Positions 1 to 9,559 of a DNA stretch of 64,000 bases are shown here, in pieces. Each line of letters opens with the position of its first letter. The stretch's first letter is position 1. This stretch comes from Pleionea sp. CnH1-48 (lineage in GTDB: Bacteria > Pseudomonadota > Gammaproteobacteria > Enterobacterales > Kangiellaceae). Position numbers and translations under genes: made by a program. The notes below the pieces were generated by a model. The model ran no database searches. It was given only the letters and a program-made list of their open reading frames with translations, and was not told the DNA's origin. The stretch lies in contig NZ_JAMXSB010000013.1 of assembly GCF_024124665.1 (NCBI RefSeq), forward strand, positions 62,001 through 126,000, given 5' to 3'.

Positions 1-2771
1 GTTGCTAAACGCTTACTTAAAGTTTCTTTGCGACCAAAGTGATAAGCAACTCTCTTATCGGGCCGGTCACTCGTATACTTAAACTGAATAAAGTTGGTTG
101 CATCCGTAGCACCGTTTGTCGCATAACGGATATGGCTAATAATCAGTTCGTTGGTGTCGTTGTAATGGTTATAGTAGTACTCAATTGTGTTCCCAACGGA
201 GTCACTAAACGTCGACTGTAACCAGGATGTTTTTCCACTGTTAGCCGTCGCCACGTCCGCCAGGTCATAAGAACCTTCGGTATAAGAATCAGTACTATTT
301 CCGTAATAACTTATGGAACCATCTTTACGTTCTACAACAAAATGATCAGGACCATTACCAGACTGTCCCACAGAACGAATGCGCGTAAAACTATCTACCT
401 CAGTGCGATAATAAGTACCATCTGCACCATATTCTCCTTGATAAGCAATGAGCTTCATTCCATCAAGACAAAAACGATCATCTTCATTGAGCTTCAGAGC
501 TTTATCAACACCTTCCTGTTCTTTGGTTTGGCGACAGCGTTGGATCGAAGACAATCCACTTACTTGCCATCCTTTACCCAGAAGTCCGTTACCACCCAGG
601 CTGCTGTAGTTCAAACTGATTTCTGGAGCGACGTTGCCCGATGATGGACCCGTTAAAATAGGTAAGTGGTAATCAGAACTGCCCGACTCACTGACTCGGA
701 ACTCACCTTTAGTGATACCCACTCGATCGGACTCATCAATATCATGTTGTGCAACCGTTGGTGCTGCAGCAGGTTCGGTCCCCACAGCAACGATGGTAGA
801 TTCGAGATAGCCACTACAGAAAGTTGTGCTGTTATGTAACATGCACGCTCTAACTCGATAGCCATAAGCACCATCGGCTAATGCACTTAAGCTGTATGCA
901 GAATCAGCTCCCGAATAAACAGTAACCCATTCTCCATTGTCTGCTTGCATTTGCACTTCATAATACTGTGCATGATCACTGACGGTTCCCCACGCGATGG
1001 AGTAATAACCATCTGCATCCGTATAAGGAACATCAATGGTCGCAGGCTGCTCTAATATATAAGTCAAGGTTCCTGCATTAGAATCGCTATAGGCACCACA
1101 ATTGGTAAAGCTTCCAACCGTATTACAAGCCTTTACTCGAAAATCGTAAACACCCGGCTGCAAATCCGACAACTTATGCTGAGTGTTATTTCCGCTATAA
1201 ACCGATTGCCATGCCTGGTTGTCTTTTTTGATTTCTAGAACATAGGAAGAAACGTTAACACCAACGGGCTTCACCCAGGCTAAATCAATATCTTTTCCAT
1301 TGCTGAGTAACACACTGCTCACAGCTTGAGGCTTATCAGGTTGACGGGCGACAGGAACAACCGTCGATACGGCAAAGTCACCACAACCTTTTTCGTTGTT
1401 AGCCGTATTACATCCTTGCACTCGGAACTCGTAGAGACCATCAACAAGGTTTTCAAAGTGTTGAGTCAAGTTCGTTGTTGCAGGCAGAAGCAACCAGTTA
1501 TCAGAGTTTTTACGTTGATAAACTTTATAGTCTTCGGCACTACTGGATGCTGTCCAGCTGATATCAAAAGTCCCTGTTTCGCTGGAATTAGGAACTGTCA
1601 TAGCGCTAGGAGGCGCAGGATAATCGATCACAGTATGAACAAAAGGCAAGCCTGTTCCATGACAGGTCACTGTTTGCTGCCAATCATCCGGATCTTCCCA
1701 GTTACGAGAACACAACTCCAGACGAAATGTGTGTTGGCCGACTCCTCGATTTAAAGTAACACTACGCTCTTCGTATTGTTGAGAGGACTGTCCAAATTCA
1801 TGGAGAATATAGTGAGCAGCTCCGAACTCGAGAAAGTTTAATGTGAAAGAGCCGCGAGACTCGGTTGGCCCACTAAGATTGGTTACCCGTTGCAAAGTAA
1901 TCGTATGAACTGGTGAATAATCAGCACAAAATGTATTACAGGCTCGAACACGATATTGATGACTACCTAATTCTCGTCCATATAAGGTTAGCGACGTTTT
2001 GACGCTGCTTTGACGGGTATACCAATTCTCACCTACTTTCTCCTGTAACTGATAATAAGTAGCGGTTGGAACGGTATTCCAGGATACCTTGATCAAATCA
2101 GCAAAACCGAAAGTGTTTTGTGTAGTTTCAGAGGTCCACTGTGGAGATGCGGTAGGAGGAAACTCAACCAGAGTCGTATCGATGTTACTCCATACAGAGC
2201 AGTTACTTCCAGAACATGCACGCGCCTGATAACGGTAACTACCCGGCGTTTTTCCAGTCAAGGAAAACTGCGTTTGACCTCCAGTATAAACAGTCGTCCA
2301 GGCACCACTGTTTAATGATTCTTGCAAACTATAAGTTACACCAGAGGTTGGTGAGGTCCATGAAACACTATACTGACCATCAGAATCATTATGTGGTGAA
2401 GTGACGGTAGGCGGTGCTATCTGTACCGAGACATTCACATTAATGGTATCGATTTTGGTGTTTCGAAAGAAAGGCTCACCTCGCATATAGACTTCGACTC
2501 TATGCCATAACTCATAGCGATAACTACCGCTATTTCGACCAGACACAACGGCACTGGAAACACTTGGCCCACTGGTTACATTGCCTTGAAATGCATTATT
2601 TTTATACTCTTTAACATAGACACTCATTAAATTACCGGAGCCTGAATTGCTCCACTTTAATGTGTACTTTCCTGTCGTATTAGTACCCGTGGGATATTGT
2701 GTGAAACCACCTGCCCAAAGAATGCAGGGCATTAATAAAAAACCAAACAGCAACAACCTGTAACGATGCAT
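1..2771 (-). CDS. Secreted fibronectin-repeat / SpvB-Rhs-type protein (5' part, runs off window)
   Basis: The minus-strand frame is open from an ATG at 2771 to the left edge of the window, about 923 codons, so only the N-terminal part is visible. The start has GGAG five bases upstream. The protein opens with a Sec signal peptide (MHRYRLLLFGFLLMPCILWA). Next come at least five fibronectin-III-like units that each end in a variant of YRVRAC followed by a second Cys (RYQARAC, QYRVRAC, FRVQGC, FRVKAC, YRVRAC). From about residue 690 comes GITKGEFRVSESGSSDYHLP and then ISLNYSSLGGNGLLGKGW, the typical start of the SpvB/TcdB N-terminal domain that leads Rhs/YD-repeat and Tc toxin proteins. The C-terminal activity cannot be seen. 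Likely an exported polymorphic-toxin-like or surface Rhs protein. Confidence 0.8.
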   Translation of the reverse strand, partial: MHRYRLLLFGFLLMPCILWAGGFTQYPTGTNTTGKYTLKWSNSGSGNLMSVYVKEYKNNAFQGNVTSGPSVSSAVVSGRNSGSYRYELWHRVEVYMRGEPFFRNTKIDTINVNVSVQIAPPTVTSPHNDSDGQYSVSWTSPTSGVTYSLQESLNSGAWTTVYTGGQTQFSLTGKTPGSYRYQARACSGSNCSVWSNIDTTLVEFPPTASPQWTSETTQNTFGFADLIKVSWNTVPTATYYQLQEKVGENWYTRQSSVKTSLTLYGRELGSHQYRVRACNTFCADYSPVHTITLQRVTNLSGPTESRGSFTLNFLEFGAAHYILHEFGQSSQQYEERSVTLNRGVGQHTFRLELCSRNWEDPDDWQQTVTCHGTGLPFVHTVIDYPAPPSAMTVPNSSETGTFDISWTASSSAEDYKVYQRKNSDNWLLLPATTNLTQHFENLVDGLYEFRVQGCNTANNEKGCGDFAVSTVVPVARQPDKPQAVSSVLLSNGKDIDLAWVKPVGVNVSSYVLEIKKDNQAWQSVYSGNNTQHKLSDLQPGVYDFRVKACNTVGSFTNCGAYSDSNAGTLTYILEQPATIDVPYTDADGYYSIAWGTVSDHAQYYEVQMQADNGEWVTVYSGADSAYSLSALADGAYGYRVRACMLHNSTTFCSGYLESTIVAVGTEPAAAPTVAQHDIDESDRVGITKGEFRVSESGSSDYHLPILTGPSSGNVAPEISLNYSSLGGNGLLGKGWQVSGLSSIQRCRQTKEQEGVDKALKLNEDDRFCLDGMKLIAYQGEYGADGTYYRTEVDSFTRIRSVGQSGNGPDHFVVERKDGSISYYGNSTDSYTEGSYDLADVATANSGKTSWLQSTFSDSVGNTIEYYYNHYNDTNELIISHIRYATNGATDATNFIQFKYTSDRPDKRVAYHFGRKETLSKRLA

Positions 2772-2819
2772 AACAGCTCCTAAAATAAAGCAAAATCCTC
2801 AAACAGCTAATCATTACAG

Positions 2820-2845
2820 TCAGAGGCAACCTCTGTTGCCTCTGA
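2820..2845. promoter_or_regulatory. 11-bp perfect inverted repeat upstream of the SpvB-like gene
   Basis: TCAGAGGCAAC and GTTGCCTCTGA pair perfectly around a CTCT loop, 49 bases upstream of the ATG at 2771. No T-tract follows on the minus strand, so an operator or a 5'-UTR structure is more likely than a terminator. Confidence 0.5.
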
Positions 2846-3243
2846 ACCTGATTAACGCACTTGTTGAAATGAAAACAGCAAGTTGACTAGTCAGTTGGAG
2901 CGTTTGTGAGTACTTTGTTTATCTACTTTCTGAAGGATTAACTAAGTACACTCCTAGCGCCGAAAAAGACTCTGGCCAACAAGCCATCCAACATATATTC
3001 ATGGTCAAATAAGAGCCTTAAAAATCCGGGAAGATGCATTAAATATTCAGGCAGGCAATTTAAAAGCCACTATTTGTCCTGTATAGCTTCTCAATATCCC
3101 CCAATTTAATCTCAAGAATAACTAATTAAGAAATATGACTTCTAAAGGATAGAAGTGTGACCAACTTCAAAATGCCAATGCTCCCTAGAGCACATTTATA
3201 GACAGATTTTCTTGCAACACTTCCTATCACTGGCTGCTGCTTG

Positions 3244-3259
3244 TATAATCTTGTACAAG
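3244..3259 (+). promoter_or_regulatory. Candidate -10 box with adjoining palindrome for the hybrid regulator gene
   Basis: A perfect TATAAT (3244-3249) is directly followed by CTTGTACAAG (3250-3259), a 10-base palindrome that could overlap the transcription start. No good -35 element is seen at normal spacing, so activator dependence is possible. Weak support. Confidence 0.3.
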
Positions 3260-3413
3260 GTCAAAGGAAAGGTATTGAGGCTGGCCGAATAGTTGTTAAT
3301 TTCTTTTCAGCAGGGAAATAGCTGATTTATTAATAGACTGTGCAAACTGAATGTATTGCACGTCTCTATTTAATTATATTTGTGATACTAGGCATTAAAA
3401 ACACGATCTTCCT

Positions 3414-6400
3414 ATGCTCATTGATTATTGTTTTCGCTTCTTCAGCAACATATTACGTATTTTTTTTGCACTGGCACTATCACTCTGCCACGCATCAGAA
3501 TCAGGCAACCAGATTGCTTTTTATTCTATGCCATCGGATGTTGAAATCTCTGAACTGAGTGTTGCACCGACAGGCAGAACCATTATTCAGGACCGGCGTG
3601 GATTTTTATGGCTAGGAACACAAAATGGACTCAATCGATTTGATGGTATCAACAATAAAATATACCAACATGATCCTGGCAACCCTGATAGCCTGTCAGA
3701 CAACTACATCCAGGTGATAATCGAGGACAGTCGTGGATTTATCTGGATAGGGACAGCAAATGGGCTTAATCGCTATGACCCAGAGACCGACAAATTTACT
3801 CGTTACTATCATCAGCCAGACAATCATCAAAGTTTATCTTCTAGCCATATCTCTGCCATTGTCGAAGAAAAGCCTGGGCATTTTTGGATAGGAACATCAA
3901 ATGGAGGCCTCAACTATTTTAATGTACAGACTTCAACCGCTAAACATTATCGGGCAAGCGAACAAGATCCTGCCTCTCTCACTGTTGACGATGTTTATAG
4001 CCTCTACAAAGACAGTAAGGGTACTCTTTGGATTGGAACCAGCGATGGTCTAAATAAGCTCACTTCAGGTTCTCAGACAGTGAAGCGAATATCTTTTTGT
4101 ACCAAAGGAAAACCGATTAGCCGTATTAACGATATAATGGAAGATAAAGAAGGATTCCTTTGGGTCGCTACCAATGCTGGAGCGATAAAAGTCAACGCTT
4201 CGGAGCAACGCCGAATATTAGCTGACACTGATGTGCGCAGTATTTTGCAAGATAGTAACGGAAACTTATGGTTTGCAACTTTTGGCAAAGGATTAGTAAG
4301 AAGCATAGGTAATGAGCAGGCCCTTACACATTATGTTGAACATAAAAACTACTCTAACAGGCTCTGCAATAATTTCATCCCGCATATTTATCAGGATAAA
4401 CAGGATCGTATCTGGCTTGGAACGATAGGCAACAGCGGATTCTGCTACTTTCATCAAGCCGCCAGCCGATTTAAAAATATTCAACTCGAAGGCTCTCCTC
4501 CCGTAATATCCTTATTAGAAGACAATCAACAGCGGCTTTGGGTTGGTACTTACGGTGACGGTATATCTGTTCATAATGCTGCTCGTCAAAGGATCCATCA
4601 CTTCCGTCATGACCCACTCAACAAACAAAGTGTGCCAAGCAATAACGTAACGACTTTACATCAAGATGCTGAAGGGACTATCTGGGTTGGAACGGTCGAT
4701 GGAGGCCTTGCGCGTTTTGATGACTCAACATTAGGTTTTATACACTACCCCAAAGGCCCAGAAAGTATACTGACTATAAAGGGAGGAAGCTCCGATCGCC
4801 TCTGGATAGGCAGTGCGGATAAATCATTAACAGAGTATGACAAGCAAATAAATACTTTTGTCTCTCATAACAACTCGGGAGAAATTCAGCTAGGAGTTGG
4901 GACTCTCTTTGCCAGTAACAAAAACACAATATGGTTTGGTACTACCGAAGGTTTTTTTCGCTATGACTTAACAACCAATCAATACACACAGTATCAACAT
5001 ATACCGAATGATGACAACTCGCTCAGCAACAACTTTATTTTGTCTTTGTATCAAGATAATAAAAATACTGTATGGATTGGTACCATCGATGGCTTTAATC
5101 GCTTTGATCCTGCCACCAAGCAGTTTCGCACCTACAAAGCAAAAGATAAGCTCCCAGGCAATACCATCTACGGTATTTTACCAGATGCTCAAGGTCATCT
5201 TTGGTTAGGCACCAATAAAGGGCTTGCTAAGTTCAACCCAGAAACTCAAGAGTTTACCAGCTATCGTCAGGAAGATGGCTTACTGTCCCCACAGTTTAAC
5301 CACAATGCTCATTCCAAAGGTAACGATGGTAGGTTATTTTTTGGAGGCAGTGCAGGCGTTACTTATTTTTCACCACAAAATATCAGCACAGACAATCAAC
5401 CACCTCAAGTTCACTTTACCGATCTCCTATTGGCCAATCAGCCAGTCTCAATCAAACATTCGATTGATTCTGATCAGTTTTACTTAAAACAGCCTATTCA
5501 TTCGGTGGAAGAACTCGTGCTGCCTTATAAACAGCATGTGTTCTCTTTTAAGTTTGCAGCCATCAATGCACTCAAGAAAAAAAGGGTTGCTTATGCTTAT
5601 CAACTCCAAGGATGGGATGACCAATGGATACAAACCAGTTATAAAGATGCCGCTGCTCACTTTACTAATATCGATCCTGGAAACTACCGATTAAACATAA
5701 AAGCGATGGATTTGGATAACCAGTGGGGAGAGGTTAGTCAATCTATAAAGATAAAAATACTGCCACCATTTTGGCGAACAAACCTCGCTTATGTGCTCTA
5801 CGCATCACTCATTATTTTGACAATAGTCTGTATTGTACAGTACCGCACCCGTTCACTAAGAAAACAAGCATTAAGATTAGAACAAGAAGTGACTTTACGA
5901 ACATCAGAAATTGAAACACAAAAACAGACGATAGAATCATTACTGCAAAAAAAGGACGAGTTCTTAGCCAATATTTCTCACGAGCTTAGAACACCGTTAA
6001 CGCTTATTTCTGGCCCAGTGTCTAAACTTCTGGAAGAAAGCCGTAGCCCTAAAGTTCAACAAACATTAACACCGACCTTAGTGAATGCTCAACGTCTACA
6101 ACGAATGGTTGATCAGCTACTTACCTTCTCCCGTATAGAACATATAGAAGAAGTAAAGCTTAGTCCTATCAACTTGTCTGATGTAACAGAACATATTCTT
6201 ACGAATATGGACAGTCTGTTTGCACAGCATAAACTGACGGTGAAGCACTCCATAACACCAGAACTGTGGATTCAAGCTAACCAGGACGGTATAGAAAAAA
6301 TTCTTGTTAACCTCCTATCCAACGCCATTAAGTTCACACCAGCAGGGGGACTCATTACCGTTAAAGTCATGACATCCAATAACTCACAGATGCTAGTGGT

Positions 6401-7517
6401 GGAAGATACCGGGATTGGTATTGCCCCTGAGCATCAAGAAAAAATCTTTGAACGTTTTGTACGACTAGAAACACCCTCCTCTGGTTATACGCCAGGGGCA
6501 GGTATCGGTCTGGCTCTCGTTAAACAACTGAGCGAAAACTTTAATGGAATAATTAAGGTAGAGAGCTCCCAACATGGCAGCTGTTTTAAAATTGAATTTC
6601 CTGCGGCAGAACCTTCGGTGAGTAAAGAGGTTCTTTATTCCAGCACCAAAGATCTTCATATCTTACAACAGGAAGCCAGCGCATTAAGACAACCTGCGTC
6701 GGAGTCAACACCATCCATCACACCTGCGACAAACTTGCCTCGCGTATTAATTATCGAAGATCATCCCGATATGCGTCACTATATAGAAAACATTCTGAAT
6801 GATCACTTTGACTGTCTACAAGCAAAAGATGGGAAAGAAGGCGTCGAAAAAGCACTCGAACAAACACCCGATTTAATCATTACAGATTTAATGATGCCAC
6901 ATAAGTCCGGCTACGAGGTAACAGAGCTTATACGAAATGATACTCGCACCTCACATATTCCTATTATTATGCTAACCGCTTTGGCCGATGATACCAATCG
7001 TATTACAGCTTGGAAAAGTGACATTGATGATTATATGGAGAAGCCATTTAACGCTGACGAGTTGCTCTCGCGTTGTCATAACTTGCTGAGTATTCGCCGT
7101 TTGTTAAGCCAACGACTCAGCCGCGAGTTAGAATCTTCAACCACTCAAGCTGTCTCAATAAACAAAGATAAAGAAAGCTTATTTATCGAAAAATTAAAGC
7201 AGCTCTTATCAGAGCACTATGACAACCCTGAGCTCAATGCGAAATTCCTTAGTCAGTACTTATCAATGAGTGAGAGTCAATTACAGAGAAAGATTAAAGC
7301 CTTACTCAACAAAAGCATTCCAGATTATATAAAAACTTATCGACTGCAAAAAGCTGCCGAGTTACTAAAAACAAACAGCACAATAACGCAAGCTGCTTTT
7401 TCTGTTGGCTTTTCTTCTTCAACGTATTTTAGCAGCTGTTTTAAAGCCCACTATGGCATGACACCAAAGACTTACCAAAACAAACTGCATTCCGATGCAC
7501 ATCTATCATCTGAATGA
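3414..7517 (+). CDS. Hybrid two-component system protein (propeller sensor, kinase, receiver, AraC regulator)
   Basis: A single 1367-residue protein carries a whole signalling pathway. A signal peptide (ALALSLCHA) is followed by about 14 two-component-propeller motifs (variants of DxxGxxWxGTxxGLNRFD, residues 40-640), enough for two seven-bladed periplasmic propellers. A Y_Y_Y domain follows (about 680-790), then one membrane helix (about 795-817). The histidine kinase has its H-box in NISHELRTP with His856 and ATP-binding boxes NLLSNAIKF, DTGIGI and GAGIGLAL. The receiver (IIEDHPDM) has phospho-acceptor Asp1158 in ITDLMMP and Lys in EKPF. An AraC-type HTH occupies about 1255-1360. This is the HTCS architecture best known from Bacteroidetes, where it often senses oligosaccharides. 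The convergent esterase gene is a plausible but unproven target. The ligand is unknown. Confidence 0.93.
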   Translation: MLIDYCFRFFSNILRIFFALALSLCHASESGNQIAFYSMPSDVEISELSVAPTGRTIIQDRRGFLWLGTQNGLNRFDGINNKIYQHDPGNPDSLSDNYIQVIIEDSRGFIWIGTANGLNRYDPETDKFTRYYHQPDNHQSLSSSHISAIVEEKPGHFWIGTSNGGLNYFNVQTSTAKHYRASEQDPASLTVDDVYSLYKDSKGTLWIGTSDGLNKLTSGSQTVKRISFCTKGKPISRINDIMEDKEGFLWVATNAGAIKVNASEQRRILADTDVRSILQDSNGNLWFATFGKGLVRSIGNEQALTHYVEHKNYSNRLCNNFIPHIYQDKQDRIWLGTIGNSGFCYFHQAASRFKNIQLEGSPPVISLLEDNQQRLWVGTYGDGISVHNAARQRIHHFRHDPLNKQSVPSNNVTTLHQDAEGTIWVGTVDGGLARFDDSTLGFIHYPKGPESILTIKGGSSDRLWIGSADKSLTEYDKQINTFVSHNNSGEIQLGVGTLFASNKNTIWFGTTEGFFRYDLTTNQYTQYQHIPNDDNSLSNNFILSLYQDNKNTVWIGTIDGFNRFDPATKQFRTYKAKDKLPGNTIYGILPDAQGHLWLGTNKGLAKFNPETQEFTSYRQEDGLLSPQFNHNAHSKGNDGRLFFGGSAGVTYFSPQNISTDNQPPQVHFTDLLLANQPVSIKHSIDSDQFYLKQPIHSVEELVLPYKQHVFSFKFAAINALKKKRVAYAYQLQGWDDQWIQTSYKDAAAHFTNIDPGNYRLNIKAMDLDNQWGEVSQSIKIKILPPFWRTNLAYVLYASLIILTIVCIVQYRTRSLRKQALRLEQEVTLRTSEIETQKQTIESLLQKKDEFLANISHELRTPLTLISGPVSKLLEESRSPKVQQTLTPTLVNAQRLQRMVDQLLTFSRIEHIEEVKLSPINLSDVTEHILTNMDSLFAQHKLTVKHSITPELWIQANQDGIEKILVNLLSNAIKFTPAGGLITVKVMTSNNSQMLVVEDTGIGIAPEHQEKIFERFVRLETPSSGYTPGAGIGLALVKQLSENFNGIIKVESSQHGSCFKIEFPAAEPSVSKEVLYSSTKDLHILQQEASALRQPASESTPSITPATNLPRVLIIEDHPDMRHYIENILNDHFDCLQAKDGKEGVEKALEQTPDLIITDLMMPHKSGYEVTELIRNDTRTSHIPIIMLTALADDTNRITAWKSDIDDYMEKPFNADELLSRCHNLLSIRRLLSQRLSRELESSTTQAVSINKDKESLFIEKLKQLLSEHYDNPELNAKFLSQYLSMSESQLQRKIKALLNKSIPDYIKTYRLQKAAELLKTNSTITQAAFSVGFSSSTYFSSCFKAHYGMTPKTYQNKLHSDAHLSSE

Positions 7518-7551
7518 CAACTTCAATATAAAGCTCATAATCATAGCTCAT

Positions 7552-7582
7552 AAAAAAAGCCTCCCGTAGGAGGCTTTTTTTT
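7552..7582. terminator. Bidirectional intrinsic terminator
   Basis: GCCTCC-CGTA-GGAGGC is flanked by A7 on the left and T8 on the right. It lies between the convergent hybrid regulator and esterase genes and can serve both. Confidence 0.9.
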
Positions 7583-7598
7583 CTTGCCAACTTTTTTA

Positions 7599-8990
7599 TT
7601 AAAGCAGCTGATCTAACAACCAGTACAAGAAGTTGAACGGTTTGTTGTAGTCTGCATTCTTGTCAGTTTCTGACGCCTGCATAACCGCACCATTACCTTC
7701 CATTACGTTCTTCACAAAGTCATCCAGCTCAAGACCTTGCTCTTGAATATCTGCATTAGCAAACTCGATGATCGAAGTACAGTGACTTTCGTTAACACCA
7801 CGATAGTAAGGCAAGTAATAACCAATGTTGCTATGACCTTCTAAATTCTGCACAAGATTGTTGGTGTCTTTGTGCCACAAGGCATGAATTTTCTGCTCTT
7901 TAATAACAGGGTCTGACTCGTTATTAATGTCATCATAAAAACGCTCATAAGAGTATGATGAGTAGTTTAGATCCTGCCAGAAGTGAGTATGCCCCATACG
8001 ATCGTTGCCATATTTCTGCGCTAGACCACCATAGAGGGTTCCCATGTCATTATCGCTAAATCCAGGAACACGACTTGATAGGAATGCTAATGGTCCATTA
8101 TCTAAGCCCCAAGCTGCGCGAATTTGTTCGTGCAAACGAATGGAAGGATAGTCTCTATCAGATCCACCACGAGGTGCCGTAAAGATAGGGCCTGAGTCAT
8201 TAATCATATAACCTTTGGTTGGCGCGATATCTTCACGAAGTCCGGCGTAGTTGGTAAGAGTTCCTGTACCACCTGCACTACATCCGGTCATCAGCAATTG
8301 ACCTGGACGTTGCAAATTGTTTTTCAACCAGGCTGTTGCGGCACGAAGATTTTTCAATCCATTGTGATGCCACACTAATGGCTCTTTCTGGCCTTGTGGA
8401 TCTTCATACACTTCCACTTTATCACCAGAATAAATGTCACCCGTACAGTAAGGAATATAAACCATATTCCAGTTCTGAGATTTGGTGCGTGTCCAGGGGT
8501 GTAGGCGGAATACAAAAGGACTTACTAAACTGGCACTCGGATTCATCAAACTCATGTAGTTATCTGGAATACCGTTGGGGTTACGCGCACCACGAATACC
8601 CGTTTGTCCAGTACAGCTCTCATAATCCCAACACGCACCACCACCCTCGAGGTAATACACGGTATTACTGGTATGTGCAACGCGATTTACAAAGATTTTA
8701 TAAGGCGAGCCATCACCACAAACCGCACCTGTGTCTGGGTGTAACTGAACCGTTTGCCACTTAAGATAACTACCCGCGCTAAAACCATCATCAAACCCAC
8801 TCGGGTTGCTTTTTAGTGGGTACGGAGGAAGTCGTTGTGTAGAGTTGACTGGGTTGTCGGCTTTAGGAGGTGAAAACAAGTTTTTAATCGTTTGCCAAAA
8901 ACCGTAATCTCCCAGCTCCGCATGCGCGCTGATAGAGAACGAACCCAGAACTGAAGATACCGCTATCGCGCCAATCAGTTTTTTATTCAT
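7599..8990 (-). CDS. Secreted pectinacetylesterase/Notum-family serine hydrolase
   Basis: A 463-residue protein with a signal peptide (MNKKLIGAIAVSSVLGSFSI, cleavage near SAHA-EL). The conserved family run VYYLEGGGACWDYESC lies at about residues 113-128. A nucleophile elbow GCSAGG places Ser238 as the likely catalytic serine. A later SHCTS (His about 400) is a candidate triad His. Family members are serine O-deacylases acting on pectin acetyl groups or, in animals, on lipidated Wnt; bacterial substrates are often unknown. AGGAG precedes the ATG by about 8 bases. It may be regulated through the inverted repeat at 9092-9112 or by the neighbouring hybrid regulator; both are inference. Confidence 0.85.
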   Translation of the reverse strand: MNKKLIGAIAVSSVLGSFSISAHAELGDYGFWQTIKNLFSPPKADNPVNSTQRLPPYPLKSNPSGFDDGFSAGSYLKWQTVQLHPDTGAVCGDGSPYKIFVNRVAHTSNTVYYLEGGGACWDYESCTGQTGIRGARNPNGIPDNYMSLMNPSASLVSPFVFRLHPWTRTKSQNWNMVYIPYCTGDIYSGDKVEVYEDPQGQKEPLVWHHNGLKNLRAATAWLKNNLQRPGQLLMTGCSAGGTGTLTNYAGLREDIAPTKGYMINDSGPIFTAPRGGSDRDYPSIRLHEQIRAAWGLDNGPLAFLSSRVPGFSDNDMGTLYGGLAQKYGNDRMGHTHFWQDLNYSSYSYERFYDDINNESDPVIKEQKIHALWHKDTNNLVQNLEGHSNIGYYLPYYRGVNESHCTSIIEFANADIQEQGLELDDFVKNVMEGNGAVMQASETDKNADYNKPFNFLYWLLDQLL

Positions 8991-9559
8991 TGCCTGTCTC
9001 CTAGGGGGAAGTACCAGGGCCTAAAGATATTTTAAAAATCCACTGTCCAAGGTGGGGGTGGCCCTATGTTATTGTTAGAATGTGTCTTCCTCTGATAGAC
9101 CCTCTCTATCAGGACGTCAGAAAACGAATGGAACATAAGCAAAATAAGACTAAAACTGGTACTAAGGTACTAGTTAGGACATTAAATAGCTTTTTTTGTC
9201 AAAAAATATCCCCCTAAAAGGAGATTGAGCAGCCCGCCAGTTCCGTCATTCCTTGATAAATACTTTAAAACTACTGTTTTAAACAGTCGTATAGATAGGA
9301 GTGGAATAAAAACCCATACCATCAAGCTTATCCTTTTGATATTAAAATAAAATATAAGTCACAGGCCATTCATGAGATATATTTTCAAACATCAGTGACG
9401 ATAGCTTAAGCACCACTGAAGTGATAGGCAAAATCCACAGCAAGCCTATTCATGGTTCTTTCTGACCATCCAGCCAATCAAAAAAGTCAGGACATTTCAC
9501 TAAATTAAAACAGATTTACCGCTCTGCACAATTTTTAATCGCATGCTCAAATTAAGGGC
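8991..9559. other. Intergenic region upstream of the esterase gene
   Basis: About 570 bases with no credible ORF. It contains an inverted repeat at 9092-9112 and a short tandem GGTACTAA/GGTACTAG at 9158-9173. The rest is AT-rich and unremarkable. Confidence 0.5.
9092..9112. promoter_or_regulatory. Candidate operator, 7-bp inverted repeat
   Basis: CTGATAG-N7-CTATCAG is a perfect 21-base dyad about 100 bases upstream of the esterase ATG. It has a size typical of a dimeric regulator site. No T-tract follows. Confidence 0.4.

Larger units (their letters stand above)
2772..3413. other. Intergenic region between divergent SpvB-like and hybrid-regulator genes
   Basis: About 640 bases without a convincing gene. 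It holds a strong hairpin at 2820-2845 and a TATAAT at 3244-3249 next to the palindrome CTTGTACAAG (3250-3259). The size and divergent arrangement suit two promoters and regulator sites. Nothing else is recognisable. Confidence 0.6.

Noticed and set aside
342..644. Plus-strand ORFs across 39-2404
   Set aside because: All lie opposite the continuous minus-strand frame of the SpvB-like gene and have no ribosome-binding sites or recognisable products.
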